From contig CAVXHK010000001.1 in NCBI GenBank assembly GCA_963761705.1, positions 744,001 to 808,000 on the forward strand: a stretch of DNA of 64,000 nucleotides, given 5' to 3'. The notes under the pieces are model-generated. The model made no database searches. It was not told the DNA's origin and saw nothing but the letters and a program-made list of their open reading frames with translations. A program made the position numbers and the translations under genes. This document shows positions 18,284 through 27,785 of this stretch, piece by piece (within the stretch, counting starts at the first letter, position 1; each line of letters begins with the position of its first letter). Origin of the DNA: CAVVKW01 sp963761705 (GTDB taxonomy: Bacteria > Verrucomicrobiota > Verrucomicrobiia > Chthoniobacterales > JAATET01).

Positions 18284-19141
18284 ATGCGGCTGACGGACTG
18301 GCGGAATCTTCGGGCTCACGTGGTGTGGGTTTACGAGGGCGTGCCGCTGGCTCCCCGGGGGACCTTCCGCGATGAACACTTGGTCGCCTGGCGTTTGCTT
18401 GATGGATCGGTGACCATCTCGGGAAGGCGGAAGACGGTCAGTGCATCTGCGGGTCAGTGGGTCTTTCCCCCGCGGGGTGGGGAGCGGCGCGAATTTTCGC
18501 CGGACGCCCGTTTTGTCTCGGTGCATTTCCGCGCGACCTGGCCGGACGGGCACGAACTCTTCCAGGAAAGCGAGCCGCTCGCCGGCGAGCCGGACGCCTT
18601 CCCGGAGCTCGACGCCGCCGCCAGACGTTTGGCGGAAGCGATTCGAGCGCGCTTTCCCGACGTCGTCGGTAACCGGCTGCCTTTTGTCGAAGCCGACCTG
18701 GCGGATTATCTTGCCCTTGAAAGCGGACTGCCGGCGTGGTTGGACGCTTACGCCATCGCCATGCAGTCGCTCGGGGCGCGGATGTGGACGCTCAACACCT
18801 TCGACGACCGGGTCGTGCAATTGAGCGAGGCAATCGACGCCCTGCCACTCGAAGCCGGATTTTCGCTGGCGGAATTAGCTCGTGGATTCGGGCTCAGCTC
18901 GGGTCACGCGTCGCGGCTCTTCGTGGCGCACTTTGGTTTCACGCCCCGGGAATACCGGGAGCACCAGCGGGTCGACGCGGCCCGTCGACTGCTGCGCGGC
19001 TCGTCCACCCCGGTGAAGGAGATCGCGTTCAATCTGGGGTTCAAGCAACCCACGCACTTTTCGGCGTGGTTCAAAAAGCGGACCGGTGCCTTTCCCCGGG
19101 CGTTTCGCGACGCGGTCGTGAAGCCGAGTGAGGCGATGTGA
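18284..19141 (+). CDS. AraC-family transcriptional regulator
   Basis: A 285-residue regulator. The N-terminal half is a cupin-like sensor domain (WVFPPRGGERREF near residue 62, VHFRATWPDGHELF near 84). The C-terminal 95 residues contain the two AraC helix-turn-helices: FSLAELARGFGLSSGHASRL and PVKEIAFNLGFKQPTHFSAW, ending with the FKKRTGAFPRAFR helix. It presumably senses a sugar and activates a nearby gene set; the facing alpha/alpha-toroid gene and its upstream glycosidase cassette are candidates by position only. Confidence 0.93.
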   Translation: MRLTDWRNLRAHVVWVYEGVPLAPRGTFRDEHLVAWRLLDGSVTISGRRKTVSASAGQWVFPPRGGERREFSPDARFVSVHFRATWPDGHELFQESEPLAGEPDAFPELDAAARRLAEAIRARFPDVVGNRLPFVEADLADYLALESGLPAWLDAYAIAMQSLGARMWTLNTFDDRVVQLSEAIDALPLEAGFSLAELARGFGLSSGHASRLFVAHFGFTPREYREHQRVDAARRLLRGSSTPVKEIAFNLGFKQPTHFSAWFKKRTGAFPRAFRDAVVKPSEAM

Positions 19142-19188
19142 GGGGAATGCGTTTTCTCGCGCAGATGCCCATCAGTTCATCACGCCGC

Positions 19189-20292
19189 TCACGGTAGGTC
19201 GGCGGCCCACTCGTCGGCGTATTCGAGACAGGCGAGGGCCATCATGGTCCCGAGCATGTCGCTGATCGGGTGCGGCTCGTCGCAGAGTCGGACGGAGTGG
19301 TGGTTGACGAGGCAGTGGTCGCCGTGGAACGCGAACGCGCCGTCCGGCTTGCGGTATTCGTGGAGCAGACATCCACAGAGCCGCTCACCCGCCGCGACGA
19401 TCTCAGCGTGGCGGTGGCGCGCGCCAAGTTGCCGATCCAGTTCGCGCAGCACCCAGAGCGCGTCCCAATTCATGCACATGTTTCGCGGGTATCCGAACTC
19501 GCCGTTGGCGGCTTGGAGGTCGAGCGTGGAATCGATGGCGGCCGCCGCGTGGGGCACGGGACGATTGACGGCGAGGTAGCCGTTCATGATTTTAAAAAGC
19601 CCGGCCATCGCGCGCGCGGGATCGTCGGGGCATCCCCGGCGGGTCGGCATGCCGGTGGCAGGGTCGAGAACGTTCGATTCCAACGCGGCGAACATGTCGC
19701 CCAGCACGGGAATGGTGTCCCGCCGGTCGTCGATGGGCAGATCCCGAAGGTGCGCGTCGATGGCTCGCGACCAGCCCTCACCCGTGGACCAGGGATTCGA
19801 CCATTGGAGCGAAAGCGTCCAAGCCCGACCGTCGACCCGGGAGAGATCGGCGAACTGCGCGGTGGGCGGTGGGAACTGCGGCGCGGCGCCGAGGTGCTCC
19901 AGCGCGAGGAGAGTCGCTCCATTGCGCTGCGCCCAGATGGCCTCCCAGGAATGATGGCCGTCGCGACTGTCCGCCGTTTCCAAAGGATCCTTGAAAAGGT
20001 GGTCCGCCGGGTCCTGGCAGCTTTGTAAAAACAAGATCGCCTCCGCGCGATCGTCTGCTCCCACCGAGTCGAGAGCGTCGAGGCGATGGAGAAGATCGAT
20101 CGCGATACCGGACGCCTGGAGTGACCAGGGGCGGGTCGTTGCCGAATGGTAGCGCCAGCGTCCCCAGCCCGAATCACGGCACCGAACCTTCTCGATCCAC
20201 GTGAGGATCTCTCCGCGAACGGTCGCGACAAAGCCAGCAACCGGCTCCGGGGAGATCTCCGCGGGTCGTTCGAGAACGGAGGTTGCGATCAT
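19189..20292 (-). CDS. Alpha/alpha-toroid-like protein of unknown function
   Basis: A 367-residue soluble protein without signal peptide. The helical pattern with repeated motifs such as SGWGRWRYHSATTRPWSLQA, FLQSCQDPADHL, GHHSWEAIWAQRNGATLLAL and FGYPRNMCMNWDALWVLREL is reminiscent of prenyltransferase/terpenoid-cyclase toroids and of glycoside-processing (alpha/alpha)6 barrels. I cannot name the family. Its ATG overlaps the stop of the GH-A glycosidase (ATGA), so it is the last gene of the first pseudopilin-CBM-GH operon, where the second operon has a sulfatase instead. A role in processing the released sugar is a guess from this position. Confidence 0.6.
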   Translation of the reverse strand: MIATSVLERPAEISPEPVAGFVATVRGEILTWIEKVRCRDSGWGRWRYHSATTRPWSLQASGIAIDLLHRLDALDSVGADDRAEAILFLQSCQDPADHLFKDPLETADSRDGHHSWEAIWAQRNGATLLALEHLGAAPQFPPPTAQFADLSRVDGRAWTLSLQWSNPWSTGEGWSRAIDAHLRDLPIDDRRDTIPVLGDMFAALESNVLDPATGMPTRRGCPDDPARAMAGLFKIMNGYLAVNRPVPHAAAAIDSTLDLQAANGEFGYPRNMCMNWDALWVLRELDRQLGARHRHAEIVAAGERLCGCLLHEYRKPDGAFAFHGDHCLVNHHSVRLCDEPHPISDMLGTMMALACLEYADEWAADLP

Positions 20293-22220
20293 TCGTCAGC
20301 GTCGCCGCCGACTGTCTCCTCGGGTTCGGGCGTGGGTGTCGGGGGCGGTGGGACCGGACCGTGGAAAAACGTGACCGAGTGCGGAGCCAGAGTCATTTCA
20401 TCGCCGAGGTTGGCATCCGTGGATTCGGTGAGACCGCCTTCGTCGATCACGGCTTTGTCCCAGGACGCAGCGACGGGTGGATTTTCCAGGCGCAGCGTGT
20501 TCTCGGAGGACGAGCGGTTGATCATTAGGAGGCCGGCTTTTGAATCTTCCTTCGACGCGAAGACGACGACCTGGGTCGGATCGCTGGTCTCGACCTTCAC
20601 GGCGTCCCCCATCATCCACTCGTTCGCGTAGTGAAAGACGTGGGCGGCGGGGCGGAGCGCGAAGTCCTTGTCCATCTTGCCGTAGACGCCATCGCGCTCG
20701 TTCCAGGCGTTGCTGACGTCGAGTTGGTGGTTCGCAAATTCCACGAAGCAAAGCGCGTCGAAGACCGCGCCCTTGTGGTTGAGCATGCGGGGTTCGCGGG
20801 TCTCCCAGGTCCAGCTGATGGCGTATTCGTTGAGGTGGATCGGGATGTTTCGGTCGGGGCTGACCTCGGCGAGCATGGCCTGGAGATCGCTGATGTGATC
20901 GCCGATCTTCTGCGTCTTGTTGTAGATGCTGAAATCGGATTCCTCCAATTTGCCGCTGGCGTAGCCGTGGGCGGAGAGGAAATCGAGGTCGGGCAGCGTG
21001 GCGGCGGCGAAGCGCTTCAATTCCGCGACGTAGTCGGGCCGCATCGCGGCGGGACCGCCGGTCTGGATCGAGGGATCGACCGCCTTCATCGCCTTCGCGC
21101 AGAGGTTGTAGATGCGGGTCAGCTCGTCGAGCCGGTCGGGCTGGTTCTTTTTCTGAAGGTCGACCCAGTAAAGGCCGTCGCGCTCGTTGGTGATCTCGAA
21201 GTAGGGAATCGCGAAATCGTTGTCCACGTTGGTGATCCGGACCAGGTCGGCGCAGAACTCGGCGTAGGCATCGAATTGATTCGCGTCGAGGAACCGGTCG
21301 CCGTCGGCGTCCATCCACTCCGGCCAATCCGGGATGGTGATCACCTTCTGCACGTTCGGTGGTTTCCAGGCGGAGAGCGCGGCGACGATTTTTTCCGAGT
21401 CCCAGCGCTTGCCTGCCACGTCGACCCAGCCGATCGCCTTCACGGTCGAATCGTCGATCATGTTGGTGTTGTGATAGCGAACGATGGGGACGTCCATGTA
21501 GGCGAGTCCTTCCTGATAAGCCGGGCTGGCAGCGACTTCGGGATCGAAACCGGCGAAGATCGCAACGGAGAACGTGCCGCGCGGAATCGGGTGCGCAACC
21601 TGATCCCAATGAACGACCGCAGTCGCGGCGACGGGGGATTCCTCGACGGGTGCGACGGCTTCGCCCGGGAGGGCGGCGGTCTCCTCAGTGGCGGCCCCGG
21701 CTTCACGCTTGGGCTTTGGCTTGGCCTGCTTCTGCGCGGTCTCTGGAGCGGTGGCACCGGGCGGAAGGTAGTCGGGATCGGCGGAGACGACGACCGCGTC
21801 CAGACCCGCGCCGGGTGCGGCGTTGGGCTGGCGGATGAGGACGATGGCCTCGCCGAGCTCGTCCCGGCGGAAGGTGCCGAAGCAGCGCCAAGTCCACTCG
21901 TCAGCCGGCCAGTTGAAGAGCCACTTGAGCTCGCGCTGCTTGCCTTCGGCGGATTTGGACTTCAGGCAGATGCCGTGCCCGCGCCCGCGCGCCCAGATCG
22001 TGAAAGACTCGCCTTCGGCGGGAAGCGGGGCCGTGAAGAGCGGCAAGTAATCGCCGGGTTGCGCGACGTAGGAGGCACCCGAGGCTTCGTCGTTCGCCTG
22101 AATCTCGACGCCGCCCGGGAGCGGGCCGCTCTCGGCCTCGCTGATCGGTCCGGCGAAAGCGGGTCCCGCCGCGGCGAACGTGAGGAACGTGGCGAACTGG
22201 AAAATGGACCGGATTCTCAC
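20289..22220 (-). CDS. Secreted GH-A clan glycosidase with N-terminal CBM-like domain (copy A)
   Basis: A 643-residue secreted protein: signal peptide about 1-24; a beta-sandwich CBM-like domain at about 28-153 (FTIWARGRGHGICLKS, WTWRCFGTFRRDELGE, GLDAVVVSADPDYLPPG) that is homologous to the small protein encoded just upstream; an Ala/Pro/Glu linker (about 155-200); and a TIM barrel resembling GH39-type enzymes. The likely acid/base is E346 (FEITNERD) and nucleophile E465 (IHLNEYAISW). DADGDRFLD at 304-312 looks like a Ca2+-binding loop inserted in the barrel. The C-terminus is Pro/Glu-rich. Substrate unknown, probably an acidic polysaccharide. It overlaps both neighbours by ATGA. Confidence 0.8.
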   Translation of the reverse strand: MRIRSIFQFATFLTFAAAGPAFAGPISEAESGPLPGGVEIQANDEASGASYVAQPGDYLPLFTAPLPAEGESFTIWARGRGHGICLKSKSAEGKQRELKWLFNWPADEWTWRCFGTFRRDELGEAIVLIRQPNAAPGAGLDAVVVSADPDYLPPGATAPETAQKQAKPKPKREAGAATEETAALPGEAVAPVEESPVAATAVVHWDQVAHPIPRGTFSVAIFAGFDPEVAASPAYQEGLAYMDVPIVRYHNTNMIDDSTVKAIGWVDVAGKRWDSEKIVAALSAWKPPNVQKVITIPDWPEWMDADGDRFLDANQFDAYAEFCADLVRITNVDNDFAIPYFEITNERDGLYWVDLQKKNQPDRLDELTRIYNLCAKAMKAVDPSIQTGGPAAMRPDYVAELKRFAAATLPDLDFLSAHGYASGKLEESDFSIYNKTQKIGDHISDLQAMLAEVSPDRNIPIHLNEYAISWTWETREPRMLNHKGAVFDALCFVEFANHQLDVSNAWNERDGVYGKMDKDFALRPAAHVFHYANEWMMGDAVKVETSDPTQVVVFASKEDSKAGLLMINRSSSENTLRLENPPVAASWDKAVIDEGGLTESTDANLGDEMTLAPHSVTFFHGPVPPPPTPTPEPEETVGGDADE

Positions 22221-22714
22221 TGAGCGGTCAGACCTTCAACCGCGCCGTCGACCGTCGGATCGAATCCGGGATCGGAAGAGATGATCACCGCGTCGAGTCC
22301 GGCGTCGTCGGCGGGCTCGCCTCCGCGGATGATCGTGATCTCGGCTCCCAGATCGGCGGCCGGGTGGGTGCCGTAGGATTTCCAGGTCCAGGTGGTGCCG
22401 GGCTTCCAGCTCCACTTGATCCCCTTCTGCTTGCCGCCAACGGTCTCGGAGGACTTCAGTTGAAGGCCAACGCCGCGGGCGCGGATCCAGACGGTGTAGC
22501 TCTCGGCACCGGTCGGCATGGCCATTTTGAAGAGCGGATTGTATTTCTTGTCGCTCATCGTGTAGGAGCCTTCGATCGCGTCGCCGTCGGCGAGCACTTT
22601 GGCTCCGGTGTTGTCGGCGGTGCTTTCGGCTTGGATGAGAATCGGGTCATCGGCCAGGAGGGTAAATGTGGTGGCGAGGGCGACGATCGAGGTCGCGAGG
22701 GTGATTTTTCTCAT
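22217..22714 (-). CDS. Small secreted CBM-like protein (copy A)
   Basis: A 165-residue protein with signal peptide 1-21 (MRKITLATSIVALATTFTLL) and one domain that matches the N-terminal domain of the downstream glycosidase: IQAESTADNTGAKV, YTVWIRARGVGLQLKSSE, TWTWKSYGTHPAADLGAEIT, and DAVIISSDPGFDPTVDG at the end. It appears to be a free-standing version of that carbohydrate-binding-like module. It lies between the pseudopilin gene and the glycosidase gene, overlapping the latter by four bases. It is paralogous to the protein at 38591-39106. Sugar binding is inferred from domain context, not shown by sequence motifs I can verify. Confidence 0.72.
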   Translation of the reverse strand: MRKITLATSIVALATTFTLLADDPILIQAESTADNTGAKVLADGDAIEGSYTMSDKKYNPLFKMAMPTGAESYTVWIRARGVGLQLKSSETVGGKQKGIKWSWKPGTTWTWKSYGTHPAADLGAEITIIRGGEPADDAGLDAVIISSDPGFDPTVDGAVEGLTAQ

Positions 22715-22733
22715 AAGATTTGCGGGAGGGGTT

Positions 22734-23474
22734 TTAGTAAGCGATCTGAAGATGTTTGTGGAGCAGCTCGCCCTTTTTCAGGGTCTCGGCGTGGCCGTCG
22801 GCGAAGAGGAAGTTGGCGGCAGTGTCTTTGCCGTGCCGGTAGCGGGGAGCGGCGTAGTTGATGCCGTCTTTGTCGGTGCCGGGATCGACGGGCTGGTTGG
22901 CTTTGCTTTCGTTTCGGTCGGAGATGCCGGGCTGCTTGAACATGTAGGGTTGGACCTTCCCCGTGTCGCGCTGACACGCATCCGCGAGCAGGATCGTGGA
23001 GGAGGGACGCTGGACCCGCATCATGCTCGGGAGCTGCTCGGCGCTGCTGTACTTGGCGTCGGGCATGACGTTGGGGTTCACGGTGTAGGCGAGTTCGTGC
23101 TCAGCGGTTCTGATGGTTTTTGCCGGACAATCAAAGACCCCGCCGAGATCGCGGGCCCATTTGACGTCCTGTCCGTCCTGACCGAGATACGGTGCGATGG
23201 CGTCCGTCCAGTAGGCGTAGGGGCCGGATTTGAACGAACCCGCCGGATAAGTCTGGTTGTCGGCGACGTAAAGCATGACGCCGACGCCGAGTTGCCGCTG
23301 GTTCGAGAGGCAGGCGGCGTCCTTGCTTTTGGCCATCGTGCCGGAAAGCATGGAGAAACTCAGTGCGGCAAGCGTGCCGAGGATCCCGACGACGACAAGG
23401 ATTTCGATGAGGGTGAATGCGTGGTGGCTGGCGCTCGCTGGTCGCCGGCCGCCTGGGGAGGAGGGGACTTTCAT
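22734..23474 (-). CDS. Pseudopilin-like protein with prepilin N-terminal domain (copy A)
   Basis: A 246-residue protein from the ATG at 23474 (MKVPSSPGG); this start puts the upstream TTAACGT element at the same distance (52 bases) as in copy B (54), whereas the longer frame to 23516 does not. The leader ends A/FTLIEILVVVGIL: a class III signal peptide with Ala instead of the usual Gly before Phe, followed by the hydrophobic helix with Glu at +5. The C-terminal region YRHGKDTAANFLFADGHAETL is like the H-X9-DG motif of the DUF1559-type pseudopilins abundant in this phylum. It presumably assembles through a type II secretion or pilus-like machine. First gene of an operon with the CBM-like protein and glycosidase. 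Confidence 0.88.
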   Translation of the reverse strand: MKVPSSPGGRRPASASHHAFTLIEILVVVGILGTLAALSFSMLSGTMAKSKDAACLSNQRQLGVGVMLYVADNQTYPAGSFKSGPYAYWTDAIAPYLGQDGQDVKWARDLGGVFDCPAKTIRTAEHELAYTVNPNVMPDAKYSSAEQLPSMMRVQRPSSTILLADACQRDTGKVQPYMFKQPGISDRNESKANQPVDPGTDKDGINYAAPRYRHGKDTAANFLFADGHAETLKKGELLHKHLQIAY

Positions 23475-23509
23475 GATGACTAACGAAACATTCGTTCCGC
23501 GGCGGTGCT

Positions 23510-23541
23510 TCGGCAAACGTTCGGTCGTTTTACGTTAAACG
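23510..23541 (-). promoter_or_regulatory. Bipartite TTAACGT element, site 2 (pseudopilin cassette A)
   Basis: Minus strand CGTTTAACGTAAAACG is a near-perfect palindrome (23526-23541) containing TTAACG (23533-23538); 17 bases on comes TGCCGA (23510-23515). It lies 52 bases before the pseudopilin ATG at 23474. The stretch from TAAAA to GCAC is also shared with site 3 at identical spacing. Confidence 0.58.
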
Positions 23542-23590
23542 AAGATCGACGGCCTCACGCGTTCCGGCGACTTCGGGCCTCTGCCGGTCA

Positions 23591-26443
23591 TTATGGAGTC
23601 AGATCCTGGTAGTAGATGTCGCGGAACTTGACCTTCTCCGCCGACGGGACGGTCGGGTCGGGGTCGACGTAGCGCTCGACGATGGCGTGCAGTCGCTTGG
23701 TGGCAGCGACGGTCAGGTCCCCGGCGGGCGTCTGCTTGAGCGTCTCGCCGATCGAATAGACCCCGAAGACGTTTCCCCGGGTCGTGAGCAGGCTGGCGAC
23801 GTCGCGGATGAGCTGTTCGCTCTTCTCGCCGCCGTCCGCGATCCCGGCGATTTCGACGATTTCGCCGGGGGAATCGAAGACGCCCGCGTAGCCGTATTCC
23901 TGCCCGGGGGGGATGCCTCGATCGCCGTTCGAGAGCGTGTGCCCGAGGACGTTGCGCGCGAGCTGATCGGCGGTCGCCGCGTCCACGATTTTGCTCGGAT
24001 CGGTGGAATCGGTGCGCGCGTCGCGGAAGACGGCGGCCAGCGGTGCCGGGCGGCTGATTGGAAACGGGGTGATCCGCGCGTTGACGTTCACACGCCCCGC
24101 TCCCGACGTGCCGTGGGGAAAGTAGAGCGCCTCGGCTTTGCTCGGAAGAGTGGGGTTTGCGGCGTCCCTGGGGACCTTCACCGGCGCGGCGAACAGATCC
24201 ACGAACGCCCAGTCCGGGACCTCTGAGCCGGCGGGCGCCGTGCTTGGCTGCAGACGAATCGTCCGCCACGGGACGCTGGCGACGTTCGTTTGGTAGTGGG
24301 CTCCGGTGTGGATCAAGCCGAGTTCACCGGGTGATTGGACCTGGCCGTCCGGGTTCGCCTCACTGCCCTCGGGGGCCGGCATTTGGAGACTGGCCGCGGA
24401 GATTTTCCCGTCGATATCCGTGTCCTGCGCCGGGGAGGTGGTGCTGGGAAGTTGACCGACCATTTCCGTGAGGCGGTCATTGACGCCGCCGAGCGTGTTG
24501 GTCGATCGGATCGTTCCCCAGTCCGCTATGAGGTATTCGAGCCGGGGATCGTTCGTCTCAAACGACCTGATGGCGGGAATGCCGGTGTCTCCGGGATCCG
24601 GGACGTTGGCGTTGATTGGATAGTCGAGGTAGGTCGAGGGATTTCCTCGCGTCGACCCCACGTTTGGGGCGAACGCGATCCGGGGCGGCGAGCTTTCGTC
24701 GATGAGATCGTTGTCGTTCGCGTCGGTGCCGATGAACAAGATCGTCTTCAAACCGACGTTCGGTGTGATTGATCGGGGCGAGTTGCGATAAAAGACGTGA
24801 CTGAGCACGGCGTAATTCCCCGCCAGCAGAGTCGGGTCGCCCGTTACGATATTGGCGGGGCGCACCCGAAAGAATTTGCCCGATTGGGAGGTCGTCCGAT
24901 TGCCTTTGAAGTCATCGTATCTCGCGGCAGCATCAATCGACCGGGCCGTTTCATCATAATAGCAGAAGAGGAGTTTGCCGGGTTCCGGTTCCAGAAGATT
25001 GACCGACTCGAGGCCATAGTTTTGCGGAAGGAAGACTTCGACGTAAAAGCGGGCTTTGTATTTGCCCGCGTTCGGTCCGGAGGCTTCCGGCGTCTCGGAA
25101 AGCCACATCGCCTGCTCCGTTATCAACAGACGGCGGGTCTGGCCGATGAAGGTCTCCGCACTCCCGCTGGATTTCTTTATCTCCACCCTGCCGTTCTCGA
25201 TGATGGCTCGAGTGGGTTCGACGAACGGTTTCTCGGACTCCGCACTGCGGACGTAGTCGACGATGTTGATCGCAAACTGCGCGAGACGAAGGTCAGCCTG
25301 CGGATCTCCGGGGAAATACTTCTCCTTCAGGGATCTTCCGGGGGCCATTGGCCAGTTGGTCTCTTTGAGGTATTCGATCAGGGTGTCGATCGTCGCGTTG
25401 TATTTGTCAAAGTCGAGCGAGTCCAGGAACCCCGGGTCGGCTTCCTGATCATTCAAAATGTCCAAAAAAGAGCGTTCGCCCGCGAGGTCTTTCTTGGTCG
25501 TCAGAACGAACCGGTCTTCGTTGAAGAAGGTCGTCCCGGGATCGTTGGCGTAGTGGGTAAGGTTGAATTTCTGAGTGGTCAGCGCGTCCAAAAATCCTGC
25601 GGGCACGGCGTTGTCGAACGCCACTCGACGGACGTTTCGCGGGGTGTCGAAGGCCACGCGTTCCAGCGCGCCGTATTCGTCGAGCGAAGGTGCCGTCGGC
25701 GCGCCCGGCACATCGTAGAAGTGAATGGCGCGCGCCATGTCCTCGCCCACCGTGAGGTTGTTTGGCGAGAGCAGAGCCGCGAGACCGACCTTGGTGGGAT
25801 GGCTGATGGAATGCGGGTTTGCGTCGTCGCGCGTCCACGCGACGTTGTAGTTCACCTTGCTGCTCTCGTCGTCGGTCCAGTAGGCGTAGCGCCCGACGAG
25901 CGGATTGTCGGTGTTGGTCGTGCTGGGCGTCGCCGAGGTGTCGAGGGTGCCGTCCTTTCGAACGTAAATCCATTGGGCCTTCAGCTGCGCGACGTTCCCC
26001 GAGGCATCGGGGCTCTCGGTGACGAGGTGGGACGCGGGGGTCTGGAACGTGAGCGCGTTGAGATCGGGCGCGGCGAAGATTGGATTCGTGGAAGCCGTCG
26101 CCAGACCGGAAGAGAGCGGCACCTCCTCCTGGAGAATCTTCCGGGCATCCGGTTCGCCGCCGCCGGTGGCCGCCCCGGCGATCAGCCGACCGGGTTGACT
26201 GATCCAGTTCCGCTCGGGATCCGCCGTGGTCTCGCGGATGGCCGCGACCGCCTGGTCGATCCCCGACTGGGCCAGCAGCGTGGCCTGCGTGCCGTCGAAA
26301 TGACTCCGGGCCGAAACCCGCTCGACCCGGACGCTCTCGGAGAATCCGACGATGATGATGGTCAGGATCACCAGCACCGCCAGGGTGATGAGAAGCGCGG
26401 AGCCGGCTTCTTGCCGGCGGGAGGATTGGATTTGAATTTTCAT
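23591..26443 (-). CDS. Verru_Chthon cassette protein A
   Basis: A 950-residue protein starting at the ATG at 26443, which overlaps the stop of protein C as ATGA; the longer open frame to 26788 is only a shadow. After a short basic segment it has a single hydrophobic helix at about 14-34 (GSALLITLAVLVILTIIIVG) like PilX or GspK, followed by a very long extracellular-type region rich in Asn, Asp, Thr and Pro with no recognised enzyme domain. Size and gene order fit protein A of the four-gene Verru_Chthon cassette (the TIGR02600-type family, several copies per genome in Verrucomicrobium and Chthoniobacter). Function of the family is unknown; export through a type II/type IV pilus-like system is inferred. 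Confidence 0.82.
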   Translation of the reverse strand: MKIQIQSSRRQEAGSALLITLAVLVILTIIIVGFSESVRVERVSARSHFDGTQATLLAQSGIDQAVAAIRETTADPERNWISQPGRLIAGAATGGGEPDARKILQEEVPLSSGLATASTNPIFAAPDLNALTFQTPASHLVTESPDASGNVAQLKAQWIYVRKDGTLDTSATPSTTNTDNPLVGRYAYWTDDESSKVNYNVAWTRDDANPHSISHPTKVGLAALLSPNNLTVGEDMARAIHFYDVPGAPTAPSLDEYGALERVAFDTPRNVRRVAFDNAVPAGFLDALTTQKFNLTHYANDPGTTFFNEDRFVLTTKKDLAGERSFLDILNDQEADPGFLDSLDFDKYNATIDTLIEYLKETNWPMAPGRSLKEKYFPGDPQADLRLAQFAINIVDYVRSAESEKPFVEPTRAIIENGRVEIKKSSGSAETFIGQTRRLLITEQAMWLSETPEASGPNAGKYKARFYVEVFLPQNYGLESVNLLEPEPGKLLFCYYDETARSIDAAARYDDFKGNRTTSQSGKFFRVRPANIVTGDPTLLAGNYAVLSHVFYRNSPRSITPNVGLKTILFIGTDANDNDLIDESSPPRIAFAPNVGSTRGNPSTYLDYPINANVPDPGDTGIPAIRSFETNDPRLEYLIADWGTIRSTNTLGGVNDRLTEMVGQLPSTTSPAQDTDIDGKISAASLQMPAPEGSEANPDGQVQSPGELGLIHTGAHYQTNVASVPWRTIRLQPSTAPAGSEVPDWAFVDLFAAPVKVPRDAANPTLPSKAEALYFPHGTSGAGRVNVNARITPFPISRPAPLAAVFRDARTDSTDPSKIVDAATADQLARNVLGHTLSNGDRGIPPGQEYGYAGVFDSPGEIVEIAGIADGGEKSEQLIRDVASLLTTRGNVFGVYSIGETLKQTPAGDLTVAATKRLHAIVERYVDPDPTVPSAEKVKFRDIYYQDLTP

Positions 26444-27396
26444 CGCGAATTTCTCAGGAAAACCCTGGTGGTGTAGGCCCGGAGGCCCGGGCGGATGGCT
26501 TCGAGACCAGCGTTGGTCTGAACGTCGTCGACGAACTCCGCCGCCGTCTCCGACTGACCCGTTTCGGCGATGATGTTGGCCTTGAGCGCCGCGTCGATCC
26601 GTTGCGCGTAACGTGCATCGACGAGCGCGAGACTGATCTCGACCACGGCCGGAAGGGCGCAGGCTGGTTTGATGACGGTCTGCCCGGACGCGTCCGCGTA
26701 GCGGTAACCGCGACGCGAATCGAACCCGTCCGAGAAGCTCGCGCCGGACGCATCCTGCGTGATCGGATTGCCTTCGGAATCCAGGCAACGAACCCAGAAT
26801 CCAACGACGTTCTCAGCGAAGAGTCCGCGGTAATCGTTCGCCGCGTCGGCGGGACAAGCCGCCTCGAGAATCGCCGCGTTGATCCAATCGGTCGGGGCGT
26901 CGTAGATCCGGAAATTCGGATCGGTCGTGACCACGCCCGCCGGGGACGTTTGCGTGAGACTCGCGAAGAAGCGCCTGAGTTGAGGCTCCAGACCGTCCCA
27001 CGCAACGAAGTAGCCGACTTCGGCGACGTCGCCAAATTCCGAAGTCGTGGCCACCGGAGCCTGCCAGAAGATCGAGTCGCTATTCTCATACTCAGCCGGA
27101 AGTGGTGGGTTCACGACGAACTGGAGACCGGTGAGGTTGTCGATCTGGATGGGCAGCAGCGCGCCCTGCAATTCCTTGCGCATCAAGTCCGAGATCGCCC
27201 GCCCGCTTTGGTTGCGCCGAGACCGGCCCTCACCCTCCATCCAGGCTTGAGAGACTCGATCCGTCATCGATGCCAGCAACACGACAAGTAGCGCCAGCAC
27301 CACGAGCGACACGAGGATCTCGAGGAGCGTGAAACCGCGCCGACCGCAACCCGAACGCCGCAGCCGGAACGGATCAATAATTGGCAATCGTCGCAT
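26440..27396 (-). CDS. Verru_Chthon cassette protein C
   Basis: About 318 residues from the ATG at 27396, which overlaps the end of protein B by 23 bases. The leader is MRRLPIIDPFRLRRSGCGRR followed by G/FTLLEILVSLVVLALLVVL, a canonical prepilin cleavage site with Gly at -1 and Glu at +5. The body resembles PulJ-like minor pseudopilins (GRAISDLMRKELQGALLPIQ near residue 65) and includes VVEISLALVDARYAQ near residue 250. It belongs to the family named Verru_Chthon cassette protein C from its length and its place between B and A. The frame is open to 27696 but upstream residues are shadow sequence. Confidence 0.8.
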   Translation of the reverse strand: MRRLPIIDPFRLRRSGCGRRGFTLLEILVSLVVLALLVVLLASMTDRVSQAWMEGEGRSRRNQSGRAISDLMRKELQGALLPIQIDNLTGLQFVVNPPLPAEYENSDSIFWQAPVATTSEFGDVAEVGYFVAWDGLEPQLRRFFASLTQTSPAGVVTTDPNFRIYDAPTDWINAAILEAACPADAANDYRGLFAENVVGFWVRCLDSEGNPITQDASGASFSDGFDSRRGYRYADASGQTVIKPACALPAVVEISLALVDARYAQRIDAALKANIIAETGQSETAAEFVDDVQTNAGLEAIRPGLRAYTTRVFLRNSR

Positions 27397-27781
27397 AACT
27401 CGTTCGCGCTTCTCCCGTCGCGGTTTCAATCGTGATCTTGATTCCGACCAGGCTAACCGGCGTGCCACTGGCGGAAATCTCTTCCACCCGGCATTCGTAG
27501 GAAGCCGTGTTCCCCGAAGCGACGCGTGCGGCCTCCTGATCGAAGGCAAAAATCCGGCCGGTGCCCGCCAGCGAAGTCCGCATTTCGTCGAACGGTTCCG
27601 CCCGCAACCCATCGACAATCTGGCTGAGGATCGCCGCCGCCGACGTGTCTTCGGACGCTTCCCGACTGCCTTGCAACGAGACCGACAGCAGACCAATGAT
27701 CGCGATGATGGCGACCGAGGTGATCCCGAGCGCCAAGACGACCTCGATCAGGCTGAACGCTCTTCGGTTCGCGATTCGCAT
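27374..27781 (-). CDS. Verru_Chthon cassette protein B
   Basis: About 135 residues from the ATG at 27781 (MRIANRRAFSLIEVVLALGI), four bases after the stop of protein D; an ATG at 27799 would overlap D and gives a less typical leader. The prepilin-like cleavage site is A/FSLIEV, with Ala rather than Gly at -1, followed by a helix with Ile, Ala and Val. The remainder is a short minor-pseudopilin body (GIKITIETATGEARTSYATI near the end). Size and order fit protein B of the cassette, a PilV/GspI-like family. Function unknown. Confidence 0.8.
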   Translation of the reverse strand: MRIANRRAFSLIEVVLALGITSVAIIAIIGLLSVSLQGSREASEDTSAAAILSQIVDGLRAEPFDEMRTSLAGTGRIFAFDQEAARVASGNTASYECRVEEISASGTPVSLVGIKITIETATGEARTSYATIANY

Positions 27782-27785
27782 CGGA

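Noticed and set aside
26444..26788. An N-terminal extension of cassette protein A
   Set aside because: It overlaps protein C in another frame, and the ATG at 26443 gives a normal short leader before the hydrophobic helix.
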